From Candidatus Rifleibacteriota bacterium (GTDB lineage: Bacteria > UBP17 > UBA6191 > JACPRK01), in the NCBI GenBank assembly GCA_016213865.1, contig JACQZL010000423.1, forward strand, positions 9,678-73,677: a stretch of DNA of 64,000 nt, written 5' to 3'. Made by a program: the position numbers and the translations under genes. Below are positions 54,467 to 63,110 of the stretch, piece by piece (position 1 is the stretch's first letter; every line of letters begins with the position of its first letter). A model generated the notes under the pieces. It ran no database searches, was not told the DNA's origin, and was given only the letters and a program-made list of their open reading frames with translations.

Positions 54467-56185
54467 ATGCACCCGAAGACCAAGCTGTACCGCCTGTTCG
54501 CAGACGATTGGAAGGCCACCCTCGAGGAATATCCCGAGATGGCCACGCGACTGGGAGTGCCCAACGGCGCCCACCGATGGACCGACTGGTCGTTCGAGGC
54601 CATCGAGAGGCGCAAGAAGCGGCGCCATGCCGTCTTCGACGCGTTGAGATCGATCGACGAGACGAAGCTCGACGCCCGGGCCGCGTTCGACTGCGAGCTC
54701 TTTCGCCGTGACCTCGAGGAATCCCTGGCCGGCGAGCGCTACCCCGAAGAGCTCTTGCCGATCGACCACTCGCGAGGCGTTCAGGACACGATCCTGCGCC
54801 TCGTGGAGATGATGCCGCGTGCCACGGCGGACGACCTCGAGAAGATCGTGGCCCGCCTGAACGCGGTCCCGTGCCTCGTCAACCAGACGGTGGCCCTGAT
54901 GCGCGCCGGGCTCGGGCGGCGCGTCGTGCCCGCACGGGTCGCCATCGCCGACGTTCCCCGGCAGCTCGAGCATCTTCTGTCGATGCCGGAGACCGAGACG
55001 CCGATGTTGGCGGCCTTCCGAGAGCCTCCTGCCTCCATCCCCGGTGCCCGGCGCGCCAAGCTGCGTCAGGCCGCGGAGCAGGCGTACCGGGACTGCGTCC
55101 TCCCGTCCTTCAGGCACCTGGCAGAGTTCTTCCGCGACGAGTATCTGCCGGGTGCTCGCCGGCAAACGAGCTGGCTCGAGCTGCCCGATGGCGAGGCCTG
55201 GTACGCGCACCGCGTCAAGTCCTTCACGACCACCGAGCTGACCCCCAGGCAACTGCACACGCTTGGCTGCAACGTGGTCCGCCGCGTCAAGGAGGAGATG
55301 AAGAGCCTCATCCGCCGGACGGGGTTCAGGGGCGGCTTTGCAGCCTTCTGTCACTTCCTGCGAACGGACCGGCGCTTCGTCCACCCCGACGCAGCCAGTC
55401 TGCTGGCCGGGTACCAGTGCCTCTGCAAGCGGATCGAGCCGGAGCTGGTGCGCCTCTTCGGCCGGCTCCCGCGGCTGCCGTTCGGCGTTGCCCCGGTTCC
55501 GGCGCACCTGGAGCAGTCCGCGCCGGCCGGTTTCTACCAGCCGGGCTCACTGGCTGCCTGGCGTCCGGGCTGGTTCTACGTCAACACCTACGACCTCACG
55601 TCGCGCCCCACCTGGGTCATGGAGGCGCTCGCACTCCACGAAGCCGTTCCCGGTCATCACCTCCAAGGCGCGCTGGCCCAGGAGGCTGAAGGCCTGCCCG
55701 AGTTCCGTCGCCACGGCTTCCACGGCGCCTACGTGGAGGGCTGGGCGCTGTACGCCGAGTCGCTGGGCGGGGAACTGGGTCTGCTGAAGGACCCCTACAG
55801 CAAGTTCGGCCAGCTCTCGCTCGATGCTCTCCGCGCCTGCCGTCTGGTCTTCGATACGGGGCTCCACGCCTTCCGCTGGCCGCGGGCCAAGGCCATCGAC
55901 TACCTGATGGCCAACTCGTGCGAGACGCGTCAGGATGCCGTGGTCGACATCGACTACGCCATCACCATGCCGGGCCAGGTCCTCTGCTACAAGGTCGGTG
56001 AGCGCGTCATCCGGGGGCTTCGCGCGGAGGCCGCGGGTCGACTCGGCGCCGCCTTCGACGTGCGCGCCTTCCACGACCGGGTCCTTGGCGAAGGCTCGCT
56101 TCCACTCGAGGTCCTGCAACGGCGCGTGCGGGAGTGGGTGGACGCCCTGCAGGCCCTCAAGCGCCCAGCGTCCGCCACTTCGTGA
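54467..56185 (+). CDS. DUF885 family metallopeptidase-like protein
   Basis: This protein of about 572 residues matches DUF885. The zinc motif HEAVPGHHLQ is at about 391-400 in ALALHEAVPGHHLQ, followed by EGWALYAESLGGELG, which supplies another Glu ligand. Also typical are VQDTILRLVEMMPRATADDLE and the end region CETRQDAVVDIDYAITMPGQVLCYKVG. No signal peptide is present. The ATG at 54467 starts right after the repeat, and upstream codons are repeat DNA. Its 3' end overlaps the convergent amidohydrolase gene by 29 nt. The substrate is unknown. Confidence 0.9.
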   Translation: MHPKTKLYRLFADDWKATLEEYPEMATRLGVPNGAHRWTDWSFEAIERRKKRRHAVFDALRSIDETKLDARAAFDCELFRRDLEESLAGERYPEELLPIDHSRGVQDTILRLVEMMPRATADDLEKIVARLNAVPCLVNQTVALMRAGLGRRVVPARVAIADVPRQLEHLLSMPETETPMLAAFREPPASIPGARRAKLRQAAEQAYRDCVLPSFRHLAEFFRDEYLPGARRQTSWLELPDGEAWYAHRVKSFTTTELTPRQLHTLGCNVVRRVKEEMKSLIRRTGFRGGFAAFCHFLRTDRRFVHPDAASLLAGYQCLCKRIEPELVRLFGRLPRLPFGVAPVPAHLEQSAPAGFYQPGSLAAWRPGWFYVNTYDLTSRPTWVMEALALHEAVPGHHLQGALAQEAEGLPEFRRHGFHGAYVEGWALYAESLGGELGLLKDPYSKFGQLSLDALRACRLVFDTGLHAFRWPRAKAIDYLMANSCETRQDAVVDIDYAITMPGQVLCYKVGERVIRGLRAEAAGRLGAAFDVRAFHDRVLGEGSLPLEVLQRRVREWVDALQALKRPASATS

Positions 56186-57200
56186 TGCGCGGGGCCAGCA
56201 GGCGGCCTGCATTGGTGAAGACCTCGGCCGGGAACCCGACCGCTTGCTTGATCTCCCAGTCGGCCTCGATGGGGTTGGCGCCGAAGGTGAGACGCAGGGC
56301 GCGGGCAAGACCGAGCGCTCGCACGAAGGGCAACGCCAGGCACGGGATCGGGTAGTCCGAACCGTGGAGGAAGCGGTCGGCCCTCCGGGCGATGGGAAGC
56401 TGCTGCAGGTACTGGAACTTGAGGAGGCTGGCCAGGGCCGAGGTGTCGGCGTAGAGGTTCGGGAACTCGTTCATCATCTCGAGGACCTGCCGGCTCCGGT
56501 CGTGGGCCCGGTGGAGCCGGCAGGCCGTCCCGCAGTGGGCCGCGATGACGGTGACTCCCTCTTCGAGCGCGGGCCTCAGCCGCTCCGCGTAGGCCAGCTC
56601 GTGATGCACGTCCGGGAAGGTGTGCTCGCATCCCGTGTGACTGAGCAGCGGGAGCCCCCGCCGCGCCAGCTCCCGGTAGAACGGGTGGTACCGCGCTTCG
56701 GAGGGGTCGAAGAGCTGCAACGGAGGCAGCCACTTGACCAGGACGGCGCCGTCGTCGTCGCAGCGCGCCAGCTCCTCGAGCGCGTCGGGACGGCCCGGGT
56801 GGATCGAGACGCCCGGCAACAGGCAGCGATGGCGCCGACAGACGTCGAAGACGTGGCGATTGGGCACCATCAGGTGGCTGCGTTCGGGGTCGAGCCGCCC
56901 GCTCTCGTCATAGACGCCGTCCAGTCCCAGCACCACCGCCAGGTCGACGTGGGCTGCCCCATCGAGCAGGCCTGCCAGGGTCCGGGCATACGACGCGTCC
57001 GCCTCGGGGTCCTCGGGGTCCAGTCGCAGCCAGCGTCTCAGGATGCCGAAGACCAGCGAGCGGCGCATGGCGGGAGAGACCCGACAGCCGCTCCCGCCGC
57101 CGCCGAGACCCGCCAGGTGGACGTGGACGTCGAGGACCGGGACTCGGGAATCGGCCTGGGTCTCGGGGCTCGGGACCTGGGGATTCGCTGGAGGTGCCAT
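56157..57200 (-). CDS. amidohydrolase 2-family metal-dependent hydrolase
   Basis: This 347-residue TIM-barrel protein has the metal motif DVHVHL near residue 23, VSIHPGRPDALEEL, VKWLPPLQLFDP with Lys, LLSHTGCEHTF, VIAAHCGTAC and FLHGSDYPIP with the late Asp. These fit the amidohydrolase-related group. No substrate can be named. The ATG has no strong ribosome site. It lies 62 nt after the ggt stop on the same strand and may be the last gene of the ftsX-to-ggt run. It overlaps the DUF885 gene tail to tail. Confidence 0.85.
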   Translation of the reverse strand: MAPPANPQVPSPETQADSRVPVLDVHVHLAGLGGGGSGCRVSPAMRRSLVFGILRRWLRLDPEDPEADASYARTLAGLLDGAAHVDLAVVLGLDGVYDESGRLDPERSHLMVPNRHVFDVCRRHRCLLPGVSIHPGRPDALEELARCDDDGAVLVKWLPPLQLFDPSEARYHPFYRELARRGLPLLSHTGCEHTFPDVHHELAYAERLRPALEEGVTVIAAHCGTACRLHRAHDRSRQVLEMMNEFPNLYADTSALASLLKFQYLQQLPIARRADRFLHGSDYPIPCLALPFVRALGLARALRLTFGANPIEADWEIKQAVGFPAEVFTNAGRLLAPRITKWRTLGA

Positions 57201-57262
57201 CAAACTACTCAAATGATCCTCTGGGTCTCTGTGTCTCCGGGTCGAAGAAGTGCTGCCGGGCC

Positions 57263-59026
57263 TCAGTACCCCATCGGCACGCCGGCCTTGCGCGGATCGC
57301 TGCCACCCAGCAGCCATCCGTCTCGCACGGCCACGGCGGTCACCGAGGCGCGTTTGACGCCGGGCATGACGCGCAGGCCCCGGAGACGCAACGCGCGGAC
57401 TGTCAGGTCGGGGTAGGCCTCCTCGACCCAGATCTTTGACGAGCGGCCCGTGACCTGGAGCCGGGGAAGGGCGACGGCCCGCTCGGGGGACAACCCGTGG
57501 TCGAGCAGGCCGATGACGCACTGCGTGATCGCCGGCAGGATGCGGCCCGAGCCCGAACCGCCGATCGCCAGTTGCAGACGGCCCTCGCGGAAGACCAGCG
57601 TCGGGGCCGAGGCGGAGACCGGGGCCTTCAACGGTTCGACGACGTTGGCCCTGCCGTACGGGATGCCGTAGGCGTTGGGCCGTCCCGGCGCCGGGCTGAA
57701 GTCGGCCACGTGGTTGGAGAGGATGAGCCCCGCTCCCTCGACGCGGAGATGGCAACCGAAGGCAGCGCCCAGCGACGTCGTCATCGCCACCGCGTTCCCT
57801 TCTCGATCGACGATGCAGAGGTTGGTCGTGTCGGACGGCTCCGCGTCATCGCCCGCTGCCTGCTCGGGCGTCGGGGCAAACGCTGCCGGCCGCGTCAAAA
57901 ACCGCTCCAGCGGGATCTCCGAGAAGGCCGGGTCTCCGAGGTAGGCGGCCTTGGCCGCGGTCGCCGCCTGGAGCGCCCGGGCGACAGCCACCGCCTCCGT
58001 CGGGGAGCCCGGACCCAGCGAGGGCAGAGGCGTCGGCTCCAGGAGTCCCAGCGTCATGAGGAGCACGGCCCCCGAGGCGGGTGGGGGCATCGCGAAGACG
58101 TCGGCACCCCGGTACCGGCCGCGGAGCGGCTCCACCCAGTGGGGTTCGATGGCCTGGAGGTCCTGCAACGAGAGGACGCCGCCGTGCGACCTGACGGCCC
58201 GAACGATGGCGTCCGCGATTGGGCCCTGCGTCACGGCCCGCGGGCCGTCCCGGGCAACGGCCTCGAGGGTTTGGGCCAGATCGACCTGGCGAAGCCGATC
58301 GCCCTGACGCAGGCGGCGCCCGTCGGGGCGCGTCAGAAAGCGGTCCAGCTCGGGCGTCCGCTCCGAGCCGCGGAGGTAGTCCCGGGCCATGTTCGCCAGG
58401 AGACGGCCGGCCGGAAAGCCCTCACGGGCGAGCCGAAGGGCAGGCTCCAGCAGCCGCCGGCGCGGCAGCCTGCCGAAGCGTTGCCAGGCAGCTTCGAGCC
58501 CCTGGGCTTCGCAAGGGACCGCCGCCGCCAGGCCTCCGGTCCGCGCCGGTCTGCCGTCCAGCGCTGCCAGAGCACGTGGCGCCTCCCGCGGGGCCCGGTC
58601 GCGGAACTCCAGGGCCGAAACGCGGCCGCGGGCGGCGTCATGGATCAGCATGAAACCGCCGCCGCCCAACCCCGACGACTGCGGATTGACGACTCCGAGG
58701 ACGTAGGCGGCCGCCACCATCGCATCGACCGCGTGTCCGCCGTCGCGCAAGACCTCGACCGCCGCGGCCGACGCCAGTTCGTGATCCGTGGCGACCATGC
58801 CGTTCCGCGCACGCGCACCGGACGCCGCCGCCGGCTCGCTCCACGCGAGCCACAGGACGAGCAGCACGAGCAGCGGGCGGCCTCCGGGCTCCGTACGCGG
58901 CAGGCGCAGCGAGACCGCGAGCGCCGAGCCCCAGGCCGCGAGCCGCGGGACGGCCCTCTCCCTGCCCTCCGCCCCCGGGGGAGGGTAGGCGTGGGGGGCG
59001 GATCGGCTTGGCGGCGGAACGCTCAC
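57263..59026 (-). CDS. ggt: gamma-glutamyltransferase
   Basis: This 587-residue protein is a GGT of the Ntn-hydrolase fold. A membrane or signal segment (LLVLLVLWLAWSEPAAA) sits at about 50-67. The large-subunit start ARNGMVATDHELASAAAVEVL and the motif GLGGGGFMLIHD are followed by the autocleavage site with nucleophile Thr in DTTNLCIVDREGNAVAMTTS and the small-subunit GGSGSGRILPAITQ. It hydrolyses or transfers gamma-glutamyl groups in the periplasm. The listed GTG start seven nt after ctpA has no ribosome site and reads through a GC-rich repeat, so a start nearer the signal segment is possible. Confidence 0.9.
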   Translation of the reverse strand: MSVPPPSRSAPHAYPPPGAEGRERAVPRLAAWGSALAVSLRLPRTEPGGRPLLVLLVLWLAWSEPAAASGARARNGMVATDHELASAAAVEVLRDGGHAVDAMVAAAYVLGVVNPQSSGLGGGGFMLIHDAARGRVSALEFRDRAPREAPRALAALDGRPARTGGLAAAVPCEAQGLEAAWQRFGRLPRRRLLEPALRLAREGFPAGRLLANMARDYLRGSERTPELDRFLTRPDGRRLRQGDRLRQVDLAQTLEAVARDGPRAVTQGPIADAIVRAVRSHGGVLSLQDLQAIEPHWVEPLRGRYRGADVFAMPPPASGAVLLMTLGLLEPTPLPSLGPGSPTEAVAVARALQAATAAKAAYLGDPAFSEIPLERFLTRPAAFAPTPEQAAGDDAEPSDTTNLCIVDREGNAVAMTTSLGAAFGCHLRVEGAGLILSNHVADFSPAPGRPNAYGIPYGRANVVEPLKAPVSASAPTLVFREGRLQLAIGGSGSGRILPAITQCVIGLLDHGLSPERAVALPRLQVTGRSSKIWVEEAYPDLTVRALRLRGLRVMPGVKRASVTAVAVRDGWLLGGSDPRKAGVPMGY

Positions 59027-59033
59027 GTCGGGC

Positions 59034-60359
59034 TCAGCGGCCGGGCGTCGATTGACGCAGTTGCTGGACGAACACCTCGCTCGAGACCAGCACGTCGATC
59101 GCGCGCTGCAACTGCGTGTCGTACTTGCGCAGGAACTCGAAGTCGATCGGCGGCTTGGGCGGCTTGCCCGGCTGCGGAGGCGTGTCGTCGAGGAACTTGG
59201 TCCGCTCGTCGCGCAGCTTGCGGATCTCGTCTTCGTTCATCTGAGGCAGCGCCACTTCGATGTCCGGCTGCAGCCCCCGGTTGTGGATCAATGTCCCCGC
59301 CGGCGTGTAGTAGTAGGCCGTCGTCAGGGCCAGGGCCGAACCGTCCGAGAGGGGCAGCACCGTCTGGACGCTCCCCTTGCCGAAGCTCTTCGAGCCGATG
59401 AGGATGCCGCGCTTGTGGTCGCGAACGGCCCCGGCGGTGATCTCCGAGGCACTGGCGCTCCCTCCGTCGACCAGCACCACCAGCGGGAACGGCGGGTGGC
59501 TCGAACCGGTGGACGCATGACGCATCTCGTTGCCTCCGTTGTCCTTGACGCTGACCACCGTCGCTCCTCGCGTGACGAAGGCGCTCGAGACAGCGACGGC
59601 TGCCTCGAGGAGCCCTCCCGGGTTGTGACGCAGGTCCAGGATGAGCCCGCGCATGCCGTCCTTCTCGAAGGCCTCGAGGCGCTTCTCGACGTCGGCCCCC
59701 GAGGTGGCGATGAACTGCGACAGGTAGATGTAGCCCAGCTTGCCGTCCAGCATCCGCGAGCTGACCGAAGGGACCTTGATCTCCTCGCGCACGATGTCGA
59801 ACTCGAGCAGCTTCTTGTTCCCTTCGCGGTAGAGCGTCACGTGGACCTTGGTGCCGATCTTGCCCCGGAGGAGGTTGGCCACATCGCTCACGGTCTTGCC
59901 TTTCACGGGCTCGGTATCGACCTTGACGATCTCGTCGTTCGACTCGATCCCCGCGCGGAAGGCCGGCGTTCCGACCAGGGGCGAGATGACCAGAATGCGG
60001 TTCTCCTTCTGGCCGATGATCAACCCGAGGCCGCCGAAGGCGCCCTTGGTCTCGATCTGCATCTCTTTGAAGACGCTCGGGTCCATGAAGCGCGAATAGG
60101 GGTCGCCCAGCTTCACCAGCAGACCCTCGACCGCGCCGTAGATCAGCTTGTCTTCCTTGACCTTCTCCGGCTCGACGTACTGGCGCGTGACGTGGTCGAG
60201 GACTTCCTGGACCAGCGCCAGCTTTCCGAAGAGCGTCAGCCCGAGCTTGCCCGCGTAGACCTCGTTGCAGTTCCCGGCCAGGAAGAAGACGTTCAGTCCG
60301 ACCGACAGGGCGAACGCCGTGACGACGGTGGAGATGACGAGCTTGCGCGTGATTCTCAT
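59034..60359 (-). CDS. ctpA: carboxy-terminal processing protease (S41, active)
   Basis: This 441-residue protein has a signal anchor (about 8-30), a PDZ domain at about 95-175 (GLGLIIGQKENRILVISPLVG) and an S41 peptidase domain. Catalytic Ser is in GGSASASEI and Lys in KSFGKGSVQTVLPL. The C-terminal region after about 365 ends in FEFLRKYDTQLQRAIDVLVS. CtpA enzymes trim envelope proteins, including peptidoglycan hydrolases. It lies 50 nt after an inactive paralogue and seven nt before ggt, in the ftsX-envC run. Confidence 0.93.
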   Translation of the reverse strand: MRITRKLVISTVVTAFALSVGLNVFFLAGNCNEVYAGKLGLTLFGKLALVQEVLDHVTRQYVEPEKVKEDKLIYGAVEGLLVKLGDPYSRFMDPSVFKEMQIETKGAFGGLGLIIGQKENRILVISPLVGTPAFRAGIESNDEIVKVDTEPVKGKTVSDVANLLRGKIGTKVHVTLYREGNKKLLEFDIVREEIKVPSVSSRMLDGKLGYIYLSQFIATSGADVEKRLEAFEKDGMRGLILDLRHNPGGLLEAAVAVSSAFVTRGATVVSVKDNGGNEMRHASTGSSHPPFPLVVLVDGGSASASEITAGAVRDHKRGILIGSKSFGKGSVQTVLPLSDGSALALTTAYYYTPAGTLIHNRGLQPDIEVALPQMNEDEIRKLRDERTKFLDDTPPQPGKPPKPPIDFEFLRKYDTQLQRAIDVLVSSEVFVQQLRQSTPGR

Positions 60360-60409
60360 GACGGCCGCTCCTTGACGATGAAGGTCCCCGGCTCGCGAGT
60401 GGTCCTACC

Positions 60410-61831
60410 TTACTGGCGGCGCTGGCCGTACTCGTAAAAGATGCTGGCGCTGATGATGATGTTGATGGCGCGCACCAGCACGGTGTCGTGCTGCTTGACC
60501 AGCTTGTAATCCTCCAGGACGCCGTCGGTGCTCTTGACCTTCGGCTTGCCGTCGTGTCCGGCCGGTTCCTCTTCGTCCTCTTCGCTCTTCTCTTCCTCGG
60601 CCGTCTCGGAGGAGGGCGGGGTCGTGGCCGTGGTGGCCGTCGTCGAGGTCGTTCCGGGGGCGGCGGCGACCGAGGTCGTCTCCTTCGACTTGGCAGCCGC
60701 GGCCGGCTCGCCGCGGCAGAAGGCCGTGAACTCGCGACGGGACTTGACGGTCTGGTCGGGCGCGACGGCTTCGGGGGTCATCGCGATGTCCGGCTTGACG
60801 CCCTCGACCCACAGGTCCCGGCCCGACGGGCTCAGGTAGTGCGAGGTCACCAGCGTCATCTGATGGTCGGCGTCGAGGTCGAACGTCTGGCGGTCGAAGG
60901 CCAGGCCGGAGGTCTTCTCGCCGATGACGACGGCGCGCTTGTCGTCTTGGAGCGCGGCGGCCAGGATCTCGGCGGCGCCGGCCGTCCCGCCGTCGCAGAT
61001 GATGACCAGGGGCATCGTTGCCGGGCTGCCCGCCGGGGCCGAACGCATCTGCGGGGCGCCGTCGCGACCCTGGATCTGAACGACGGGCCGCTCGGAAACG
61101 AAGAGCGCCGCGGCGGCCAGGGCATCGTCCGGCGTGCCGCCGATGGTGCTGCGCAGGTCGAGGATGGCCCCGATCGGCTTCTGTTTGTTCACGTCTTCCA
61201 GTCGCGCCTTGAGGAGCTCGACGCCCTTCTTGTCGAGCTGAGTCACCTGGAGGTAGCTGACGTTGCGGCCCACCGCGCGGCCGGCCGCCGACAAGGGCAT
61301 GACCTCGCGCTTGACCGGCACGTCCAGGAACCGCCGGCCCGCCTTGCGATACGCCGTGAGGCGCACGCTGGTACCGGCGTCGCCCGAGAGCAACGTCTCG
61401 AGCTCGGCCAGCGACTTGCCCAGGACTACCTCGTCGCCCACCTTGACCAGGAGGTCGCCGGGAGCGAACTCCTTGTAGAAAGCGTCGCTGTGCGCCAGCA
61501 CGGCCGAGAGGACCGGCACGCCGTCGACCAGTTGCACCCGAACGCCCGGGGCCGGGGCGTCGGCGCGGGCCTTGCTGTCCTTCTTGGCGTAGGCATACGA
61601 GCTGCCGGTCGGGTCCAGCTTGGCGAGCACCCCGTTGATGGCCCCCAGCGAGACGTTGCCGGCGACCAGACCCGGCACCTGCGGGTAGTGCGCCTCGATC
61701 GCCTTGAAGGCGGCCGTGACCAGCGCATCCGGGCCAGCCAGCGAGAGCGTGGCATTGGCCGCGCGGGCAGGGCCCGCCAGCAAGGCCGCGACGAGAATCA
61801 GTGTGCAGAAGGTCCGAATACGCGGGGTCAT
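60410..61831 (-). CDS. S41-family homologue lacking catalytic Ser and Lys (pseudo-protease)
   Basis: This 473-residue protein has a signal peptide (TLILVAALLAGPARA). A PDZ-like domain with LVDGVPVLSAVLAHSDAF and APGDLLVKVGDEVVLG precedes an S41-type fold: ILDLRSTIGGTPDDALAAA, then VIICDGGTAGAAEILAAALQ and VIGEKTSGLAFDRQTF. Compared with its neighbour, GSASASE has become GTAGAAE (nucleophile Ser lost) and FGKGSVQ has become TSGLAFD (Lys lost). A Thr/Ser/Glu-rich linker (about 390-435) and a C-terminal DTVLVRAINIIIS region, like that of CtpA, end the protein. ATG with GGAGG five nt upstream; it overlaps the envC stop by four nt. It probably works as a scaffold or adaptor. Confidence 0.85.
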   Translation of the reverse strand: MTPRIRTFCTLILVAALLAGPARAANATLSLAGPDALVTAAFKAIEAHYPQVPGLVAGNVSLGAINGVLAKLDPTGSSYAYAKKDSKARADAPAPGVRVQLVDGVPVLSAVLAHSDAFYKEFAPGDLLVKVGDEVVLGKSLAELETLLSGDAGTSVRLTAYRKAGRRFLDVPVKREVMPLSAAGRAVGRNVSYLQVTQLDKKGVELLKARLEDVNKQKPIGAILDLRSTIGGTPDDALAAAALFVSERPVVQIQGRDGAPQMRSAPAGSPATMPLVIICDGGTAGAAEILAAALQDDKRAVVIGEKTSGLAFDRQTFDLDADHQMTLVTSHYLSPSGRDLWVEGVKPDIAMTPEAVAPDQTVKSRREFTAFCRGEPAAAAKSKETTSVAAAPGTTSTTATTATTPPSSETAEEEKSEEDEEEPAGHDGKPKVKSTDGVLEDYKLVKQHDTVLVRAINIIISASIFYEYGQRRQ

Positions 61832-63087
61832 CTGTTCCTCCCGTTCATCTGCCGGCCACCCTGCAACCACTTGAGGGGGTCCTGGTGGACGGCGTTTTGG
61901 CGGATCTCGAAGTGAAGAGTGGCATCGTGCCCGTTGCCATCCGTGCTGCCGACGGTCCCGAGGACCTGGCCCCGTGCCACTTCTTGGCCGACGGGCACCA
62001 GTATCTCATCCAGATTTCCGTAGATCGAGATAATCTTGTCCGGGTTCCCGCCGTGGTCCACGAAGACCACCTTGCCGAAGTTGGGCATGTCCCCCCGGTG
62101 CATCACCTTGCCGCCCCCCACTGCCCTGACTTGCTGGCGCCCACCGACCTGGATGTCGATGCCGGGGTTGAAGTAGAGGGAACCCGTTTCGCTGCGGGAT
62201 TGGCCATAGGTGCGGACGATCTGGATCTCCTGGCGCGTGTCGAGTGGCCAGCCGACGCGGCCGGGCGCGAGCGAACGCCGAGACGTGCCGGGCACCACGT
62301 AGTCCGGCGGCACCGTCACCGAAAGCGGCGTGACGGGCGCAGGTCGCGGTCGCTCGACCGAGTCGCGACTGACCTGCCGGATCTTGGTGTCGATGTAGTC
62401 GAGGGATGCCTGCAACTGTCTCGCGCGCTCCAGGGCCTTCTGCTTTTCTTTCGCCAGGGATTCGAGGATCTCTTGTCCGCGATCGATGGTGGCTGTCAGT
62501 TCGAGGCCCTTGGTCTCCTTCTGCTGGCGGGCCAGGTCCAGTTCCCGGCTGGCCGCCTCGACCGCGGCTTGCTTGGCCGCGAGCTCGCGGCGGGTGTTCT
62601 GCAGCTTCTCCAGCGCCAGGTAATCCTGCTGGAAGACGTACTGCAGGTACTTGTATCTTCGCGAGAACTCGGCGACGTCTTTCGAGTTGATCAGGAACGA
62701 GAGGAACGGGCGGTTCTTCAGCTTGTAGAACTGCGCCAGCCCCTTTGCGAAGCGATCGAGGTGCTCGGCGTGGGCCGTCTCGGCTTGCCTCAGCCCCAGG
62801 CGGATGCGGTTGAGGCTCTCCACCGCGCGGACGTTCTTCACGGAAACGCCGGCCAGCTCTTCTTGCAGGGCCTTGGCCGAGACGAGGTTCTCGTTCCGCT
62901 GCCGCTGGAGCTCTTCGTACTGGCTCGTGAGGTTGACGAGCCGCACCTTGACGGTCTCGAGCTGTTCGTTAACCTCGCGGCGGCGCTGGGCCTGGCCGGA
63001 AGGCTGGGCGGGTGCCACCGCGGCCCACGTCAGGGCCAGGGCCCCCAGGACCCACCCCGTTCGACGCCACCGAAGCTGGAAAGACAC
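61828..63087 (-). CDS. envC: EnvC-like murein hydrolase activator (M23 domain)
   Basis: This 419-residue protein has a signal peptide (GWVLGALALTWAAVAPAQP) and a long coiled coil at about 25-235. A LytM/M23 domain at about 290-410 follows: FNPGIDIQVGGRQQVRAVGGGKV, then YGNLDEILVPVGQEVARGQVLG and LHFEIRQNAVHQDPLKWL. In M23 enzymes zinc is held by H..D and H.H. Here the first site reads GIDI and the late site LHFEI has one His, so it looks catalytically degenerate, like EnvC, which activates amidases. GTG at 63087 has GAGG eight nt upstream. It lies 23 nt after ftsX, its known membrane partner. Confidence 0.9.
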   Translation of the reverse strand: MSFQLRWRRTGWVLGALALTWAAVAPAQPSGQAQRRREVNEQLETVKVRLVNLTSQYEELQRQRNENLVSAKALQEELAGVSVKNVRAVESLNRIRLGLRQAETAHAEHLDRFAKGLAQFYKLKNRPFLSFLINSKDVAEFSRRYKYLQYVFQQDYLALEKLQNTRRELAAKQAAVEAASRELDLARQQKETKGLELTATIDRGQEILESLAKEKQKALERARQLQASLDYIDTKIRQVSRDSVERPRPAPVTPLSVTVPPDYVVPGTSRRSLAPGRVGWPLDTRQEIQIVRTYGQSRSETGSLYFNPGIDIQVGGRQQVRAVGGGKVMHRGDMPNFGKVVFVDHGGNPDKIISIYGNLDEILVPVGQEVARGQVLGTVGSTDGNGHDATLHFEIRQNAVHQDPLKWLQGGRQMNGRNR

Positions 63088-63110
63088 CGGCACGACCTCG
63101 TCCGCGGGCC

